DNA of 64,000 nucleotides from assembly GCF_000721235.1 (NCBI RefSeq), contig NZ_JOFH01000011.1:130504-194503 (forward strand). The letters run 5' to 3'. Origin of the DNA: Streptomyces olivaceus. Lineage in GTDB: Bacteria > Actinomycetota > Actinomycetes > Streptomycetales > Streptomycetaceae. The translations under genes and the position numbers were made by a program. Position 1 is the stretch's first letter. Every line of letters begins with the position of its first letter. Below are positions 33,721 through 43,589 of this stretch, in pieces. The notes below the pieces were generated by a model. That model saw only the letters and a program-made list of their open reading frames with translations. It did no database searches and was not told the DNA's origin.

Positions 33721-35013
33721 TCAGGCGGGGCCGCCGTCTCCGGCCCCTTCCGCGCCGTGGCCCGGCCGCTCCGGCCTGCGGGCCCACAGCCCGCGTATCC
33801 GCGTGACGGCCGAGGGGCCCGGGGGGCGGTTCCGGCGCCCGTGGACACGCGGGTCGTCCGTGACGTCGTACCGCCTGACGTAGGCCCCCAGGAACGCCTG
33901 CAGCGTGGCGACCGCCGGGATGGCGATCAGGGCGCCGACGGCACCGAGCAGTGCGGTGCCCGCGATGACCGAGCCGAAGGCGACCGCCGGGTGGATGTCC
34001 ACGGTCTTGGACGTCAGCTTGGGCTGCAGCATGTAGTTCTCGAACTGCTGGTAGATCACCACGAAGACCAGCACCCACAGCGCGTACCAGGGGTTGACCG
34101 TGAAGGCGATCAGCATGGGCAGGGCGCCCGCGAGGTAGGTGCCGATGGTGGGGATGAACTGCGACACCAGGCCGACCCAGACGGCGAGCGCGGGGGCGTA
34201 GGGCACCTCAAGGATCTCCAGCAGGATGTAGTGCGCTATGCCGGAGATCAGCGCCATCAGACCGCGCGAGTACAGGTAGCCGCCGGTCTTGTCGACGGCG
34301 ATCTCCCAGGCGCGCAGCACCTCGGCCTGCCGGGCGGGCGGCAGGACGGAGCAGAGTCCGCGCCGCAGCCTGGGGCCGTCGGCGGCGAAGTAGAAGGAGA
34401 ACAGGAAGATCGTCAGCATCTGGAAGAGCCCGCCGAGGACCTGGGCCGACACGTCCAGGACACCCGTGGCGCTGTTCTGCACGTAGTTGCGCAGCCAGTC
34501 CGAGCGGAGCACGCCCTCCTGTACGTCGACCCGTCTCAGCTCGGTGTGGAAGTGACCGTTGACCCAGTTGATGACGGAGTCGAGGTACTCGGGGAACTCC
34601 TCGACCATCTTGACGATCTGGCCCGCGAGCATGGAGCCGAGCAGCGTGACGAACCCCGCCGCGGCGACCAGCACGGCGAGGAAGACGAGGAAGGTGGCAA
34701 AGCCGCGGCGCATACCGCGCGCGGCCATCCAGCTCACCGCGGGTTCGATGGCGAGAGCCAGGAAGAACGCGATGAGGACGTTGATCAGCAGGCCGGTCAG
34801 CTGGTGGAAGGCCCAGCTGCCGAGCTGGAAGACGGCGATGAGCGCGAGGGCCAGCACCATGGCGCGCGGCAGCCAGCGCGGCATGCGGGCGCCCGGCCCG
34901 GCGGCGGGGTCGGCCGGGGGGCCCGAAGGCGGCGTCGTGCCGCCGGACGGGGATGCGTGCCGGGCCGGCTGCCCGGTCTCGTCAGTGGATGCCACGGGCC
35001 AAGTCTCGCCCAC
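33721..35013 (-). CDS. AI-2E/PerM-family membrane transporter
   Basis: 430 aa. A Pro/Gly-rich cytoplasmic head is followed by about eight membrane helices. The family hallmarks are IAFFLALAIEPAVSWMAARG, a soluble central domain, GLVSQFIPTIGTYLAGALPM and QQFENYMLQPKLTSKTVDIH. The tail is Arg/Pro-rich. Members are called AI-2 exporters or UPF0118; the real substrate in actinomycetes is unknown. GTG 35013 is the longest sensible start; GTG at 34995 (six codons later) is possible. Convergent with gntR. Confidence 0.85.
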   Translation of the reverse strand: MGETWPVASTDETGQPARHASPSGGTTPPSGPPADPAAGPGARMPRWLPRAMVLALALIAVFQLGSWAFHQLTGLLINVLIAFFLALAIEPAVSWMAARGMRRGFATFLVFLAVLVAAAGFVTLLGSMLAGQIVKMVEEFPEYLDSVINWVNGHFHTELRRVDVQEGVLRSDWLRNYVQNSATGVLDVSAQVLGGLFQMLTIFLFSFYFAADGPRLRRGLCSVLPPARQAEVLRAWEIAVDKTGGYLYSRGLMALISGIAHYILLEILEVPYAPALAVWVGLVSQFIPTIGTYLAGALPMLIAFTVNPWYALWVLVFVVIYQQFENYMLQPKLTSKTVDIHPAVAFGSVIAGTALLGAVGALIAIPAVATLQAFLGAYVRRYDVTDDPRVHGRRNRPPGPSAVTRIRGLWARRPERPGHGAEGAGDGGPA

Positions 35014-35055
35014 GCCACCGACACACGGGTCCGGTCCGGTGATCTTCGTCGAACG

Positions 35056-35250
35056 TCACCGCAGCTCCCCCGGTACGTCCATGACCGTGCAGACCGCCCG
35101 CCACACTTCCTTGGCGTCCCAGCCGGCGTCCAGCGCCTCGTGCACCGTACGCCCGCCCAGCTCCGCCATCACGTGGTCGCGCGCGAAGGTGTCGGCGTAC
35201 CCCGGACCGAAGTGATCCGTCATCCGCTCCCAGAAGACCGTCAACCGCAT
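35056..35250 (-). CDS. DUF3046 small protein
   Basis: 64 aa. Sequence MRLTVFWERMTDHFGPGYAD then REHV-like ARDHVMAELGGRTVHEALDA matches the DUF3046 family as I remember it, a small actinobacterial protein usually encoded near recA. No catalytic motif; probably one helical domain. ATG at 35250 with GGTG upstream. It lies 42 bp upstream of the AI-2E gene on the same strand and is divergent from the next gene. Confidence 0.85.
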   Translation of the reverse strand: MRLTVFWERMTDHFGPGYADTFARDHVMAELGGRTVHEALDAGWDAKEVWRAVCTVMDVPGELR

Positions 35251-35331
35251 GACACCAGTATCCCGCCCCTGGGAGTGGGCCCCGACCCGGGACCGGGCGC
35301 CGGGGCCGCCCGGCGCCCTACGGTCTGTGCC

Positions 35332-36384
35332 ATGGCCGAAACCGGAGCTTCCGCACTCCCACACACGGGTCCCCCGCCTCTCGCGGGTCCCACGCCCGCG
35401 CCGGACACACCGCACCCGCGCCCGGAGCACCGCCCACCGCTCCCGGGCGCGGAGCGCCGCCCACCCTCTCCCCGCGCGGAGCACGACGCGCCGCTCGCGC
35501 GCGCGGAGCGGTTCGTCTGGCTCACGGCGCGCGTACTGGAGCAGCGCCTCTTCGCCCACCACTTCCGCGGCGGGGACCCGGACCCGGTGGAGACCGCGCT
35601 GGACGCCTACCGCAACGAGGACGGCGGCTACGGCCACGCCCTGGAGCCCGATCTGCGCGGTCCGGCCAGCCAGCCGCTGCACACCGCGCGCGCCCTGCGG
35701 ATTCTGGACGCCGTGGCGCGCTGCGGCGGACAGCGGACCGAGCGGATCTGCCGCTATCTGACCTCCGCGTCGGCCCCGGACGGTGCCCTGCCGGCGGTCC
35801 TTCCCAGCCAGCGCGGGTATCCGACCGCGCCCTTCGTACCGGTCGTGGACGACCCCGGTGGCGAACTCCTCGCCACCGGCCCGGTGGCCGGTCTGCTGCA
35901 CCGCAACGAGGTGTGGCACGCCTGGTTGTTCCGCGCCACGGACTTCTGCTGGCAGGCGATCGAATCGCTGGAGGACTCGCACCCGTACGAGGTCGAGGCC
36001 GCCGTGACCTTCCTGGACGCCGTCCCCGACCGTCCCCGCGCGCAGGCGGCGGCCGACCGGCTGGGCCGCCTGGTGCGCGAGCGACGCCTCGCGGTGCTGG
36101 ACCCGGACGACCTCGGCGCCCACCCGGTCTCCCCCGGTTACGCGCCCGGCGAGCACCACTTCCCGCACGACTACGCGGTGGACCCGCGTTCCCTCGCGCG
36201 CGCGTGGTTCACGGACGAGGAGATGGCGCGCTCCCTCGACTTCCTCGCCGCCGAGCAGGACGCCGACGGCGGCTGGCCCGTGCGGTGGCGGCACTGGGCG
36301 CCCGCTCCCGCTCTGGAGGCCCGCCCGGCGGTGACCGTCGAGGCACTGCGCACGCTCCGCGCGTACGGCCGTCACATCGGCTGA
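35332..36384 (+). CDS. Prenyltransferase/terpenoid-cyclase-fold (alpha-alpha toroid) protein
   Basis: About 350 aa. Repeats of the toroid kind are visible: DAYRNEDGGYGHALEPDLRG near residue 95 and LAAEQDADGGWPVRWRHW near the C-terminus. Both are D-G-G-(Y/W) motifs of squalene-cyclase/prenyltransferase repeats, but no DxDD catalytic motif. The first 60 residues are Pro/Arg-rich with imperfect repeats (PEHRPPLPGAERRPPSPRAE) and may be disordered, or the true start may lie later, near LARAERFVWLTARVLEQRLF. ATG at 35332 has no strong ribosome site. Function unknown. Confidence 0.75.
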   Translation: MAETGASALPHTGPPPLAGPTPAPDTPHPRPEHRPPLPGAERRPPSPRAEHDAPLARAERFVWLTARVLEQRLFAHHFRGGDPDPVETALDAYRNEDGGYGHALEPDLRGPASQPLHTARALRILDAVARCGGQRTERICRYLTSASAPDGALPAVLPSQRGYPTAPFVPVVDDPGGELLATGPVAGLLHRNEVWHAWLFRATDFCWQAIESLEDSHPYEVEAAVTFLDAVPDRPRAQAAADRLGRLVRERRLAVLDPDDLGAHPVSPGYAPGEHHFPHDYAVDPRSLARAWFTDEEMARSLDFLAAEQDADGGWPVRWRHWAPAPALEARPAVTVEALRTLRAYGRHIG

Positions 36385-36421
36385 CCGGCCGCCCCGCCCA
36401 GGTGCCGGCGCGGGGCCTCCT

Positions 36422-36730
36422 TCAGCCGCCCATGGCCCGTACGCCCGCCGTGACCACCACAGCCGCCGCCACGACGAGGAGGAACGGCGCGCGCAGCAGC
36501 AGCGCCACGGCGGCCGCGGCGACCCCTGCGGCCCGCGCGTCCAGTACCAGTGCCCGCCCGTCGGCGAAGGTCTGCTGGGCGGTGAGCGCCGCGAGGAGGG
36601 CGACGGGCAGCAGGGCGGCGAGGCGCCGGACCAGCGGTCGTTCCAGGGCACCCGCGGGCACGAGCAGTCCGGCGAGCTTCACGGCGTAGCAGCCGACCGC
36701 GGTCGCGGCGATGGCGATCCAGACGTTCAT
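36422..36730 (-). CDS. azlD: AzlD-family branched-chain amino acid transporter subunit
   Basis: 102 aa, almost wholly hydrophobic with four helices (MNVWIAIAATAVGCYAVKLA, LLPVALLAALTAQQTF and others). AzlD partners AzlC in exporting branched-chain amino acids. ATG at 36730 overlaps the azlC stop (ATGA). Third gene of the araC-azlC-azlD operon. Confidence 0.9.
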   Translation of the reverse strand: MNVWIAIAATAVGCYAVKLAGLLVPAGALERPLVRRLAALLPVALLAALTAQQTFADGRALVLDARAAGVAAAAVALLLRAPFLLVVAAAVVVTAGVRAMGG

Positions 36731-37491
36731 CGTCGCTCCTCGCCCGTGGGAGCCTCGTGTCCCTCGCCGCCCTGGTGGGCAGCCTCCGCGCGGCGTCCGC
36801 GTGCCCACAGGACGAGCGGTGCCGCCAGCGCGGCCACCAGGACGGGTACCCCGGCGGGCAGGACGGGCAGCAGGCCGAGCCCCAGGAGGACGGCCAGGGC
36901 GGCGACCGCGCGCTCGGTGGCGGTCGTCAGCATCGGTGCCAGCAGGGCCAGGAAGACGGCGGGGCCGGCCGCGTCGAGCCCCCAGGCGTCGGTGTCGCCG
37001 ATGGCCTCGGCGCCCAGCGCGCCGAGCAGTGTGGTGGCGTTCCACAGCAGGTACAGGGTGAGTCCGGTGACGGTGAACCCGATGCGGACGGCGCGCCGGG
37101 TGGGCTGTGCCAGGGCCACGGCCGTCGTCTCGTCGATGACCCACTGCGCGGCGAACGGCCGCACCGCGCGCGGGAGGGCGAGCAGCTGCGACAGGCGCAG
37201 CCCGTAGAACGCGTTGCGCACGCCCAGGAAGAAGGCTCCCGCCGCCGCGGTGAGCGGGTTGCCGCCGGCCGCGAGCGCCCCGACGAGCGCGAACTGGGAC
37301 GCTCCGGTGAACACCAGGAGGCTGAGCGCGCACGTCTGCGCCAGGGTCAGTCCGCTGCCGGCCGAGGTCACCCCGAAGGCGAACCCGGACAGTCCGACGG
37401 CGACTCCGACCCCCAGGGCGTCCCGCACGACGGCGGAGTCGGGCTTGTCCTCGGCGGTGTCCGCCTCGGGGAGGGCTGTTCGTTCAGTCAC
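36727..37491 (-). CDS. azlC: AzlC-family permease
   Basis: 254 aa. Family block LTLAQTCALSLLVFTGASQF and AAGAFFLGVRNAFYGLRLSQ, with QWVIDETTAVAL. About seven membrane helices and a charged C-terminus. GTG at 37491 overlaps the TGA of the AraC-type gene (GTGA). Forms the large subunit of the branched-chain amino acid exporter with AzlD. Confidence 0.92.
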   Translation of the reverse strand: MTERTALPEADTAEDKPDSAVVRDALGVGVAVGLSGFAFGVTSAGSGLTLAQTCALSLLVFTGASQFALVGALAAGGNPLTAAAGAFFLGVRNAFYGLRLSQLLALPRAVRPFAAQWVIDETTAVALAQPTRRAVRIGFTVTGLTLYLLWNATTLLGALGAEAIGDTDAWGLDAAGPAVFLALLAPMLTTATERAVAALAVLLGLGLLPVLPAGVPVLVAALAAPLVLWARGRRAEAAHQGGEGHEAPTGEERR

Positions 37492-38354
37492 GCCCGGGAC
37501 GGTAGGCGCGACCGGCGCCGCGCGTCTTGTACGTTCTTGCGCTCCCGCTGGTAGGCGCCGGGCGGCACGCCCACGATCCGCGCGAAGTGCCGGTTCAGGT
37601 GCGGCTGGTCGGTGAACCCCACGGCGACGGCGGCATCGGCCGGTGCCGTGCCGGCGTCGAGCAGTCGCCGCGCGCGGCGCACCCGGGCGTCCGTCAGCCA
37701 GCTGTGGGGCGGCATGCCGTAGGCGTCCCGGAAGGCCCGCAGCAGCGCGAACGGGCTGCTCCCGAGCTCCGCAGCGAGCCGCTCGAGGCTCGGCGGGTCG
37801 GCCATCCGCTCCTCCAGCGCGGCACGCGCGCGTGCCGCTGCCCCGGCACCGGCCGTCCGCACCCTGCGCCGGGGCAGCGGACCGCCGTTGAGCCGCAGCA
37901 GCCGGGTCACGGCCACTCTCAGCAGCGTGTCGGCGGCGAGCGCGTTCCCCTCGTCGGCGGCCCGCAGCACGCGGTGCACCAGTTCGACGGTGTACGGATC
38001 GTCGAGCACCGGCCGGACGAAGCCGGGGGTCCCGCGCAGCGTCGTCGTCTCCGCCGCGATCCCGGCCACCAGCTCGGGCGCGGGATAGACGGCCCCGTAA
38101 CGCCAACCCTCCGGCACTCCGGCCCGGCCCGTGTGCGGGGTGTCCGGGTTGACGAGGGCGAGGGAGCCCGCGCCGGCGTACTGGTCGCTGCCGCCGTGGT
38201 GAAAAATCTCCGCGCCGTCGGCGATGGCGGCGATGACGAAGTGCTCGTGGGTGTGGCGGACGAAGGTCTTGCGTATGTACTTGGCCCGGAGCAGGTCGAC
38301 ATCGGGCAGCTCCGCGTACCGCCAGTGCCGCGCCCGCTCGTCCGTTCCCGCCAT
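37488..38354 (-). CDS. AraC-family regulator with cupin sensor domain
   Basis: 288 aa. N-terminal AraC-binding cupin (TFVRHTHEHFVIAAIADGAE, LVNPDTPHTGRAG) and C-terminal double helix-turn-helix (PSLERLAAELGSSPFALLRA and AVAVGFTDQPHLNRHFARIV, ending GVPPGAYQRER). ATG at 38354 with GGGGGT just upstream. As it heads the azlCD operon with overlapping stops and starts, it probably senses an amino acid and controls the exporter and itself. Confidence 0.92.
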   Translation of the reverse strand: MAGTDERARHWRYAELPDVDLLRAKYIRKTFVRHTHEHFVIAAIADGAEIFHHGGSDQYAGAGSLALVNPDTPHTGRAGVPEGWRYGAVYPAPELVAGIAAETTTLRGTPGFVRPVLDDPYTVELVHRVLRAADEGNALAADTLLRVAVTRLLRLNGGPLPRRRVRTAGAGAAARARAALEERMADPPSLERLAAELGSSPFALLRAFRDAYGMPPHSWLTDARVRRARRLLDAGTAPADAAVAVGFTDQPHLNRHFARIVGVPPGAYQRERKNVQDARRRSRLPSRA

Positions 38355-38558
38355 ACCCCCATTGTCCGTCACCCGCCACGGGCTCCTCTCGGACACCCGC
38401 ACGCCGGCTCTCCTCCGCGCCCGCCCGCCGGCGCGGGCTCCCTCCGCCACGTCCGCCACCTTCACACCGGCTTCTCCGACGACCCGGCGGGCCCTCGCCC
38501 CGCCCGGCCGTCGTGCCTGTCCAGGCCGATTGTCAGTGGCGGGGTGCACGATGGATTC

Positions 38559-41500
38559 ATGGTCAGCTCCGCACACCGAGCCCTGGACGGCTTCTCCCCC
38601 GCGACCCGCGGCTGGTTCACGGGGGCGTTCTCCGCGCCCACCTCCGCCCAGGCCGGCGCGTGGCAGGCCATCTCGGCGGGCTCGGACGTCCTGGTGGTCG
38701 CCCCCACCGGCTCCGGCAAGACGCTGGCCGCCTTCCTCGCCGCCCTGGACCAGCTGACCTCGACGCCCCCGCCCGCCGACCCCAAGAAGCGCTGCCGCGT
38801 CCTGTACGTCTCTCCGCTCAAGGCCCTGGCCGTCGACGTCGAGCGCAATCTCCGCAGCCCGCTGACCGGCATCCGCCAGGAGTCCGTACGGCTCGGCCTG
38901 CCCGAGCCCGAGGTCAAGGTCGGCATCCGCTCCGGCGACACCCCGGCCGCCGAGCGCCGCGCCCTGTCCACCCGGCCGCCGGACATCCTGATCACCACGC
39001 CGGAGTCGCTGTTCCTGATGCTGACCTCGGCCACGCGCGAGGCGCTGACCGGCATCGAGACGGTGATCCTCGACGAGGTGCACGCGGTCGCGGGGACCAA
39101 GCGCGGCGCCCACCTCGCGCTCACCCTGGAGCGGCTGGACGAGCTGCTGCCGAAGCCGGCCCGCCGCATCGGGCTGTCGGCGACGGTCCGCCCGGTGGAC
39201 GAGGTCGCCCGGTTCCTCGCCCCGCGCGGCAGGGTCGAGATCGTCCAGCCGGAGTCGGGCAAGGAGTTCGACCTGTCGGTCGTCGTCCCGGTGGAGGACC
39301 TGGGCGAGCTGGGCGGCTCCCCGGTCGCGGACGGCAACGAGGGCGCGGAGCGACCGTCGATCTGGCCGCACGTCGAGGAGCGGATCACCGACCTCGTCCA
39401 GTCGCACCGCTCCACCATCGTCTTCGCCAACTCCCGTCGGCTGGCGGAGCGCCTGTGCAACCGGCTCAACGAGATCGCGTACGAACGCGCGACCGGCGAG
39501 CCCCTGGACGAGCACCACTCCCCCGCCGAGCTGATGGGCGGCTCGGGCGCCGCCCAGGGCGCGCCGCCCGTGATCGCCCGCGCCCACCACGGCTCGGTCT
39601 CCAAGGAGCAGCGCGCCGTCGTGGAGGAGGACCTCAAGGCGGGCCGCCTGCCAGCGGTGGTCGCCACCTCGAGTCTGGAGCTGGGCATCGACATGGGCGC
39701 CGTCGACCTGGTCGTCCAGGTGGAGTCGCCGCCCTCCGTGGCCTCCGGCCTCCAGCGCGTCGGCCGCGCGGGTCACCAGGTCGGTGCGGTCTCCACGGGC
39801 GTGGTCTTCCCCAAGTACCGCGGCGACCTCGTGCAGTCGGCCGTGGTCACCGAGCGGATGCGCAGCGGCGCCATCGAGGCCCTCAGGATCCCGGCCAACC
39901 CGCTGGACGTACTGGCCCAGCAGGTGGTGGCGATGACCGCGCTGGACACCTGGCAGGTCGACGACCTCCTGGCCACCGTCCGCCGTGCCGCCCCGTTCGC
40001 CTCCCTCCCGGAGTCGGCCTTCACTGCCGTCCTGGACATGCTCGCGGGCCGCTATCCCTCCGACGCCTTCGCCGAGCTGCGCCCGCGCGTGGTGTGGGAC
40101 CGGGTCGCCGGCACGGTCACCGGCCGTCCGGGGGCGCAGCGGCTCGCCGTCACGTCCGGGGGCACGATCCCCGACCGCGGGCTGTTCGGCGTGTTCCTCG
40201 CCGGTGCCGATCCGAAGAAGGGCGGTGGCCGGGTCGGCGAGCTGGACGAGGAGATGGTGTACGAGTCCCGTGTGGGCGACGTCTTCACGCTCGGCACCAG
40301 TTCCTGGCGGATCGAGGACATCACGCGCGACCGGGTCCTGGTCTCGCCGGCGCCCGGTGTGCCGGGCAGGCTGCCGTTCTGGAAGGGCGACCAGCTGGGC
40401 CGCCCGCTGGAGCTGGGGCGGGCGCTGGGAGCGTTCCTGCGCGAGGTCGGCTCCCTGTCCGCGGAGGACGCGCGGCTGCGTCTGGTGACCGCGGGTCTGG
40501 ACGCCTGGGCCGCGGACAACGTACTGGCCTACCTCGACGAGCAGCGCGAGGCCTGCGGTCATGTCCCCGACGACCGCACGATCGTCGTCGAGCGCTTCCG
40601 GGACGAGCTGGGCGACTGGCGGGTCGTGGTCCACTCCCCCTTCGGCGCCCAGGTCCACGCTCCCTGGGCCCTCGCCCTCGGCGCCCGCCTGACCGAGCGG
40701 TACGGCATGGACGCCCAGGTGATGCACGCCGACGACGGCATCGTGCTGCGCCTGCCGGACGCCGACCTCATGGGCCTGGACTTCCTCGACCAGGACCCCG
40801 CGAAGCCCGGCCTGGAGTACGACGCGGAGAAGGCGCCCGTGGGCGCGGCCGACGTCGTCTTCGACAAGGGCGAGGTCGACCGGGTGGTCACCGACCAGGT
40901 GGGCGGTTCGGCGCTATTCGCGTCCCGCTTCCGCGAGTGCGCCGCCCGCGCGCTGCTGCTGCCGCGCCGCAGTCCCGGCAGGCGCACTCCGCTGTGGCAG
41001 CAGCGGCAGCGCGCCGCGCAGCTCCTGGAGGTGGCGAGCGAGTACGGCTCGTTCCCGATCGTGCTGGAGGCGATCCGCGAGTGCCTGCAGGACGTCTTCG
41101 ACGTGCCCGGCCTGGTCGAGCTGATGGGCGACGTGGAGTCCCGCAGGGTGCGCCTGGTCGAGGTCACCACCCCGGAGCCGTCCCCGTTCGCCCGCTCGCT
41201 GCTCTTCGGCTACGTCGCGCAGTTCCTGTACGAGGGGGACTCGCCGCTCGCCGAGCGCCGCGCCGCCGCCCTCTCCCTGGACTCGCGGCTGCTGGCCGAG
41301 TTGCTCGGCCAGGCGGAGCTGCGGGAGCTGCTCGACGCGGAGGTGCTGACCGAGCTGGAGCGCGAGCTGCAGTGGCTCACCGAGGACCGTCGCGTCAAGG
41401 ACCCGGAAGGCGTCGCCGATCTGCTGCGGCTGCTCGGCCCGCTCACGGACGCGGAGCTGGCCGAGCGGGGCGCCGAGCCGCAGTGGGCGCCGGAGCTGGC

Positions 41501-43571
41501 GGCGGCCCGCCGCGCGATCGGCGTGCGGATCGCCGGCGCGGAGCACTGGGCGGCGATCGAGGACGCGGGCCGGCTGCGCGACGCGCTGGGCACGGCGCTG
41601 CCGGTCGGTGTGCCCGAGGCCTTCACCGAGCCGGTCAAGGACCCGCTCGGCGACCTCCTCGCCCGCCATGCCCGCACCCACGGCCCCTTCACGTCGGTCA
41701 CCGCGGCGGCCCGCTTCGGGCTGGGCGTGGCGGTCACCGAGGGCGCCCTGCAGCGGCTCGCCGCGGCGGGCCGGGTCGTCCAGGGCGAGTTCCATCCGGC
41801 CGGCATCGGCCAGGAGTGGTGCGACGCGACCGTGCTGCGCAGGCTGCGCCGACGTTCCCTGGCCGCCCTCCGGCACGAGCTGGAGCCGGTGCCACCGGCC
41901 GCGCTGGGCCAGTTCCTGCCCCAGTGGCAGCACCTCGGCAAGGGGCACACCCTGCGCGGTGTCGACGGGCTGGTGCGCGCGGTGGAGCAGTTGCAGGGCG
42001 CGTCGGTGCCCGCCTCCGCCCTGGAGAAGCTGGTCCTGCCCTCCCGGGTCGCGCACTACAACCCGGCGATGCTGGACGAGCTGACGGCCGCAGGTGAGGT
42101 GGTGTGGGCCGGAGCCGGCTCGCTGCCCGGCAAGGACGGCTGGGTCTCGCTGTACCTGGCGGACGCGGCCCCGCTGCTGCTGCCGCCCCCGCACCCCCTG
42201 GAGACGACGGCCCTGCACGAATCCGTGCTGACCGCTCTCTCGGGCGGCTACGGCCTCTTCTTCCGGCAGATCGCCGACCAGGTCCGTGCCACCACCCACC
42301 CGGACGCCACCGATCCGCAGCTGGCCGATGCCCTGTGGGACCTGGCCTGGTCCGGACGGCTGACCAACGACACGCTCGCACCCCTGCGCTCGCTGCTGGG
42401 CTCGGGTCGCACCGCGGGCTCGACCGCCCACCGTGCCAGGCGCGCGGTGCCCCGCGGACGGTACGGCTCGCTGACGGCAGCCGCCCGTCCGGCGTCCCGT
42501 ACGGGTCCGCCGACCGTCGCGGGCCGCTGGTCGCTGCTGCCTGCCCGGGAGGATGACGCCACGGTGCGGGCGCACGCCCTGGCCCGGGCGCTCCTCGACC
42601 GGCACGGCGTGGTGACCCGCGGTGCCGTGGGCGCGGAGGGCGTCGAAGGGGGTTTCTCCGCGGTGTACCGGATCCTGGCCGCGATGGAGGAGAGCGGGCA
42701 GGCCCGGCGCGGCTATGTCGTGGAGGGGCTCGGCGCGGCGCAGTTCGCCATGGAGGGCGCCGTGGACCGCCTGCGCGCGGTGGCGAACGCCCGCGAGCGC
42801 GGTGACGGACGGTCCGGCCGGACGGGGGCCACCGGCGGCGGCCCCGGGGCGGCCCCGACCGGTTCCGGGCCCCCGGCCGGACCCGGCGGCCACCACGAGC
42901 CGGACCCTTACGACGACGGCTTCCCTTACGGCGACGGCTTCCCGGGTGCCGGGGGTGCTGCGGACCCCGACGGCTTCCCCGACTTCCCCGATCCCGACGG
43001 CTCCTCGGATCCACACGGCCTGGGCCGGTCCCCGTCCCGCGGGGACTACATCTCGCCGCGGGACTACGCGGAGCCGGGCGCAGGCGGTCCGCGCGGAGGC
43101 GGGGCCCAGGGTGGCTTCGGCGGTTGGCGCGGCCCGTACGACACCGGCCACCCCGGCCGCCGGGGCCGTCCCGCCGAGGGTCCGCAGGCCCTCGTCCTGG
43201 CCGCCGCCGACCCGGCGAACTCCTACGGCGCGGCCCTCCCCTGGCCCGAGCCCCCGGCGGGCGCCACGCACAAGCCCGGCCGCAAGGCGGGCTCCCTGGT
43301 GGTGCTCGTCGAGGGTGAACCCGCGCTCTACATGGAGCGCGGCGGAAAGACACTGCTGCTGTGGCCCTCGGACCCCGACGCCCTCCCCGCCGAGGACCCG
43401 CGGCTGCGGGCCGCCACGGAGGCGCTCGCGGCAGCCGCCCGGGCGGGTTCGCTCGGCACGGTCACCGTGGAGCGTGTCAACGGCGAGGCGGCCCTGACGT
43501 CACCTTTCGGGCCCCTGCTGGAGGAGGCCGGTTTCATCGCCACCCCGCGTGGTCTGCGGATCAGGGCGTGA
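38559..43571 (+). CDS. lhr: Lhr-type large DEAD/H ATP-dependent helicase
   Basis: 1670 aa. Motif I VVAPTGSGKTLAAFLAAL near residue 50, motif Ia YVSPLKALAVDVERNL, LITTPESLFLM, DEAH-like DEVHAVAGTKRGAH, motif III LSATVRPVDEVARF, and motif VI VQVESPPSVASGLQRVGRAG. The long Lhr core and C-terminal domain follow ([40 protein letters not shown]). Lhr is a 3'-5' helicase linked to DNA repair. Between about residues 1410 and 1550 is a low-complexity Gly/Pro/Asp insertion before the terminal domain. ATG 38559 is chosen; an in-frame GTG at 38544 is possible. The nei-type gene follows after 18 bp. Confidence 0.95.
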   Translation: MVSSAHRALDGFSPATRGWFTGAFSAPTSAQAGAWQAISAGSDVLVVAPTGSGKTLAAFLAALDQLTSTPPPADPKKRCRVLYVSPLKALAVDVERNLRSPLTGIRQESVRLGLPEPEVKVGIRSGDTPAAERRALSTRPPDILITTPESLFLMLTSATREALTGIETVILDEVHAVAGTKRGAHLALTLERLDELLPKPARRIGLSATVRPVDEVARFLAPRGRVEIVQPESGKEFDLSVVVPVEDLGELGGSPVADGNEGAERPSIWPHVEERITDLVQSHRSTIVFANSRRLAERLCNRLNEIAYERATGEPLDEHHSPAELMGGSGAAQGAPPVIARAHHGSVSKEQRAVVEEDLKAGRLPAVVATSSLELGIDMGAVDLVVQVESPPSVASGLQRVGRAGHQVGAVSTGVVFPKYRGDLVQSAVVTERMRSGAIEALRIPANPLDVLAQQVVAMTALDTWQVDDLLATVRRAAPFASLPESAFTAVLDMLAGRYPSDAFAELRPRVVWDRVAGTVTGRPGAQRLAVTSGGTIPDRGLFGVFLAGADPKKGGGRVGELDEEMVYESRVGDVFTLGTSSWRIEDITRDRVLVSPAPGVPGRLPFWKGDQLGRPLELGRALGAFLREVGSLSAEDARLRLVTAGLDAWAADNVLAYLDEQREACGHVPDDRTIVVERFRDELGDWRVVVHSPFGAQVHAPWALALGARLTERYGMDAQVMHADDGIVLRLPDADLMGLDFLDQDPAKPGLEYDAEKAPVGAADVVFDKGEVDRVVTDQVGGSALFASRFRECAARALLLPRRSPGRRTPLWQQRQRAAQLLEVASEYGSFPIVLEAIRECLQDVFDVPGLVELMGDVESRRVRLVEVTTPEPSPFARSLLFGYVAQFLYEGDSPLAERRAAALSLDSRLLAELLGQAELRELLDAEVLTELERELQWLTEDRRVKDPEGVADLLRLLGPLTDAELAERGAEPQWAPELAAARRAIGVRIAGAEHWAAIEDAGRLRDALGTALPVGVPEAFTEPVKDPLGDLLARHARTHGPFTSVTAAARFGLGVAVTEGALQRLAAAGRVVQGEFHPAGIGQEWCDATVLRRLRRRSLAALRHELEPVPPAALGQFLPQWQHLGKGHTLRGVDGLVRAVEQLQGASVPASALEKLVLPSRVAHYNPAMLDELTAAGEVVWAGAGSLPGKDGWVSLYLADAAPLLLPPPHPLETTALHESVLTALSGGYGLFFRQIADQVRATTHPDATDPQLADALWDLAWSGRLTNDTLAPLRSLLGSGRTAGSTAHRARRAVPRGRYGSLTAAARPASRTGPPTVAGRWSLLPAREDDATVRAHALARALLDRHGVVTRGAVGAEGVEGGFSAVYRILAAMEESGQARRGYVVEGLGAAQFAMEGAVDRLRAVANARERGDGRSGRTGATGGGPGAAPTGSGPPAGPGGHHEPDPYDDGFPYGDGFPGAGGAADPDGFPDFPDPDGSSDPHGLGRSPSRGDYISPRDYAEPGAGGPRGGGAQGGFGGWRGPYDTGHPGRRGRPAEGPQALVLAAADPANSYGAALPWPEPPAGATHKPGRKAGSLVVLVEGEPALYMERGGKTLLLWPSDPDALPAEDPRLRAATEALAAAARAGSLGTVTVERVNGEAALTSPFGPLLEEAGFIATPRGLRIRA

Positions 43572-43589
43572 GCCTGTCACCCTTGAGCC

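Noticed and set aside
37527..38558. N-terminal extension of Lhr by some 340 codons
   Set aside because: It lies opposite the real AraC gene and shows no homology-like features; Lhr normally begins near the chosen ATG.
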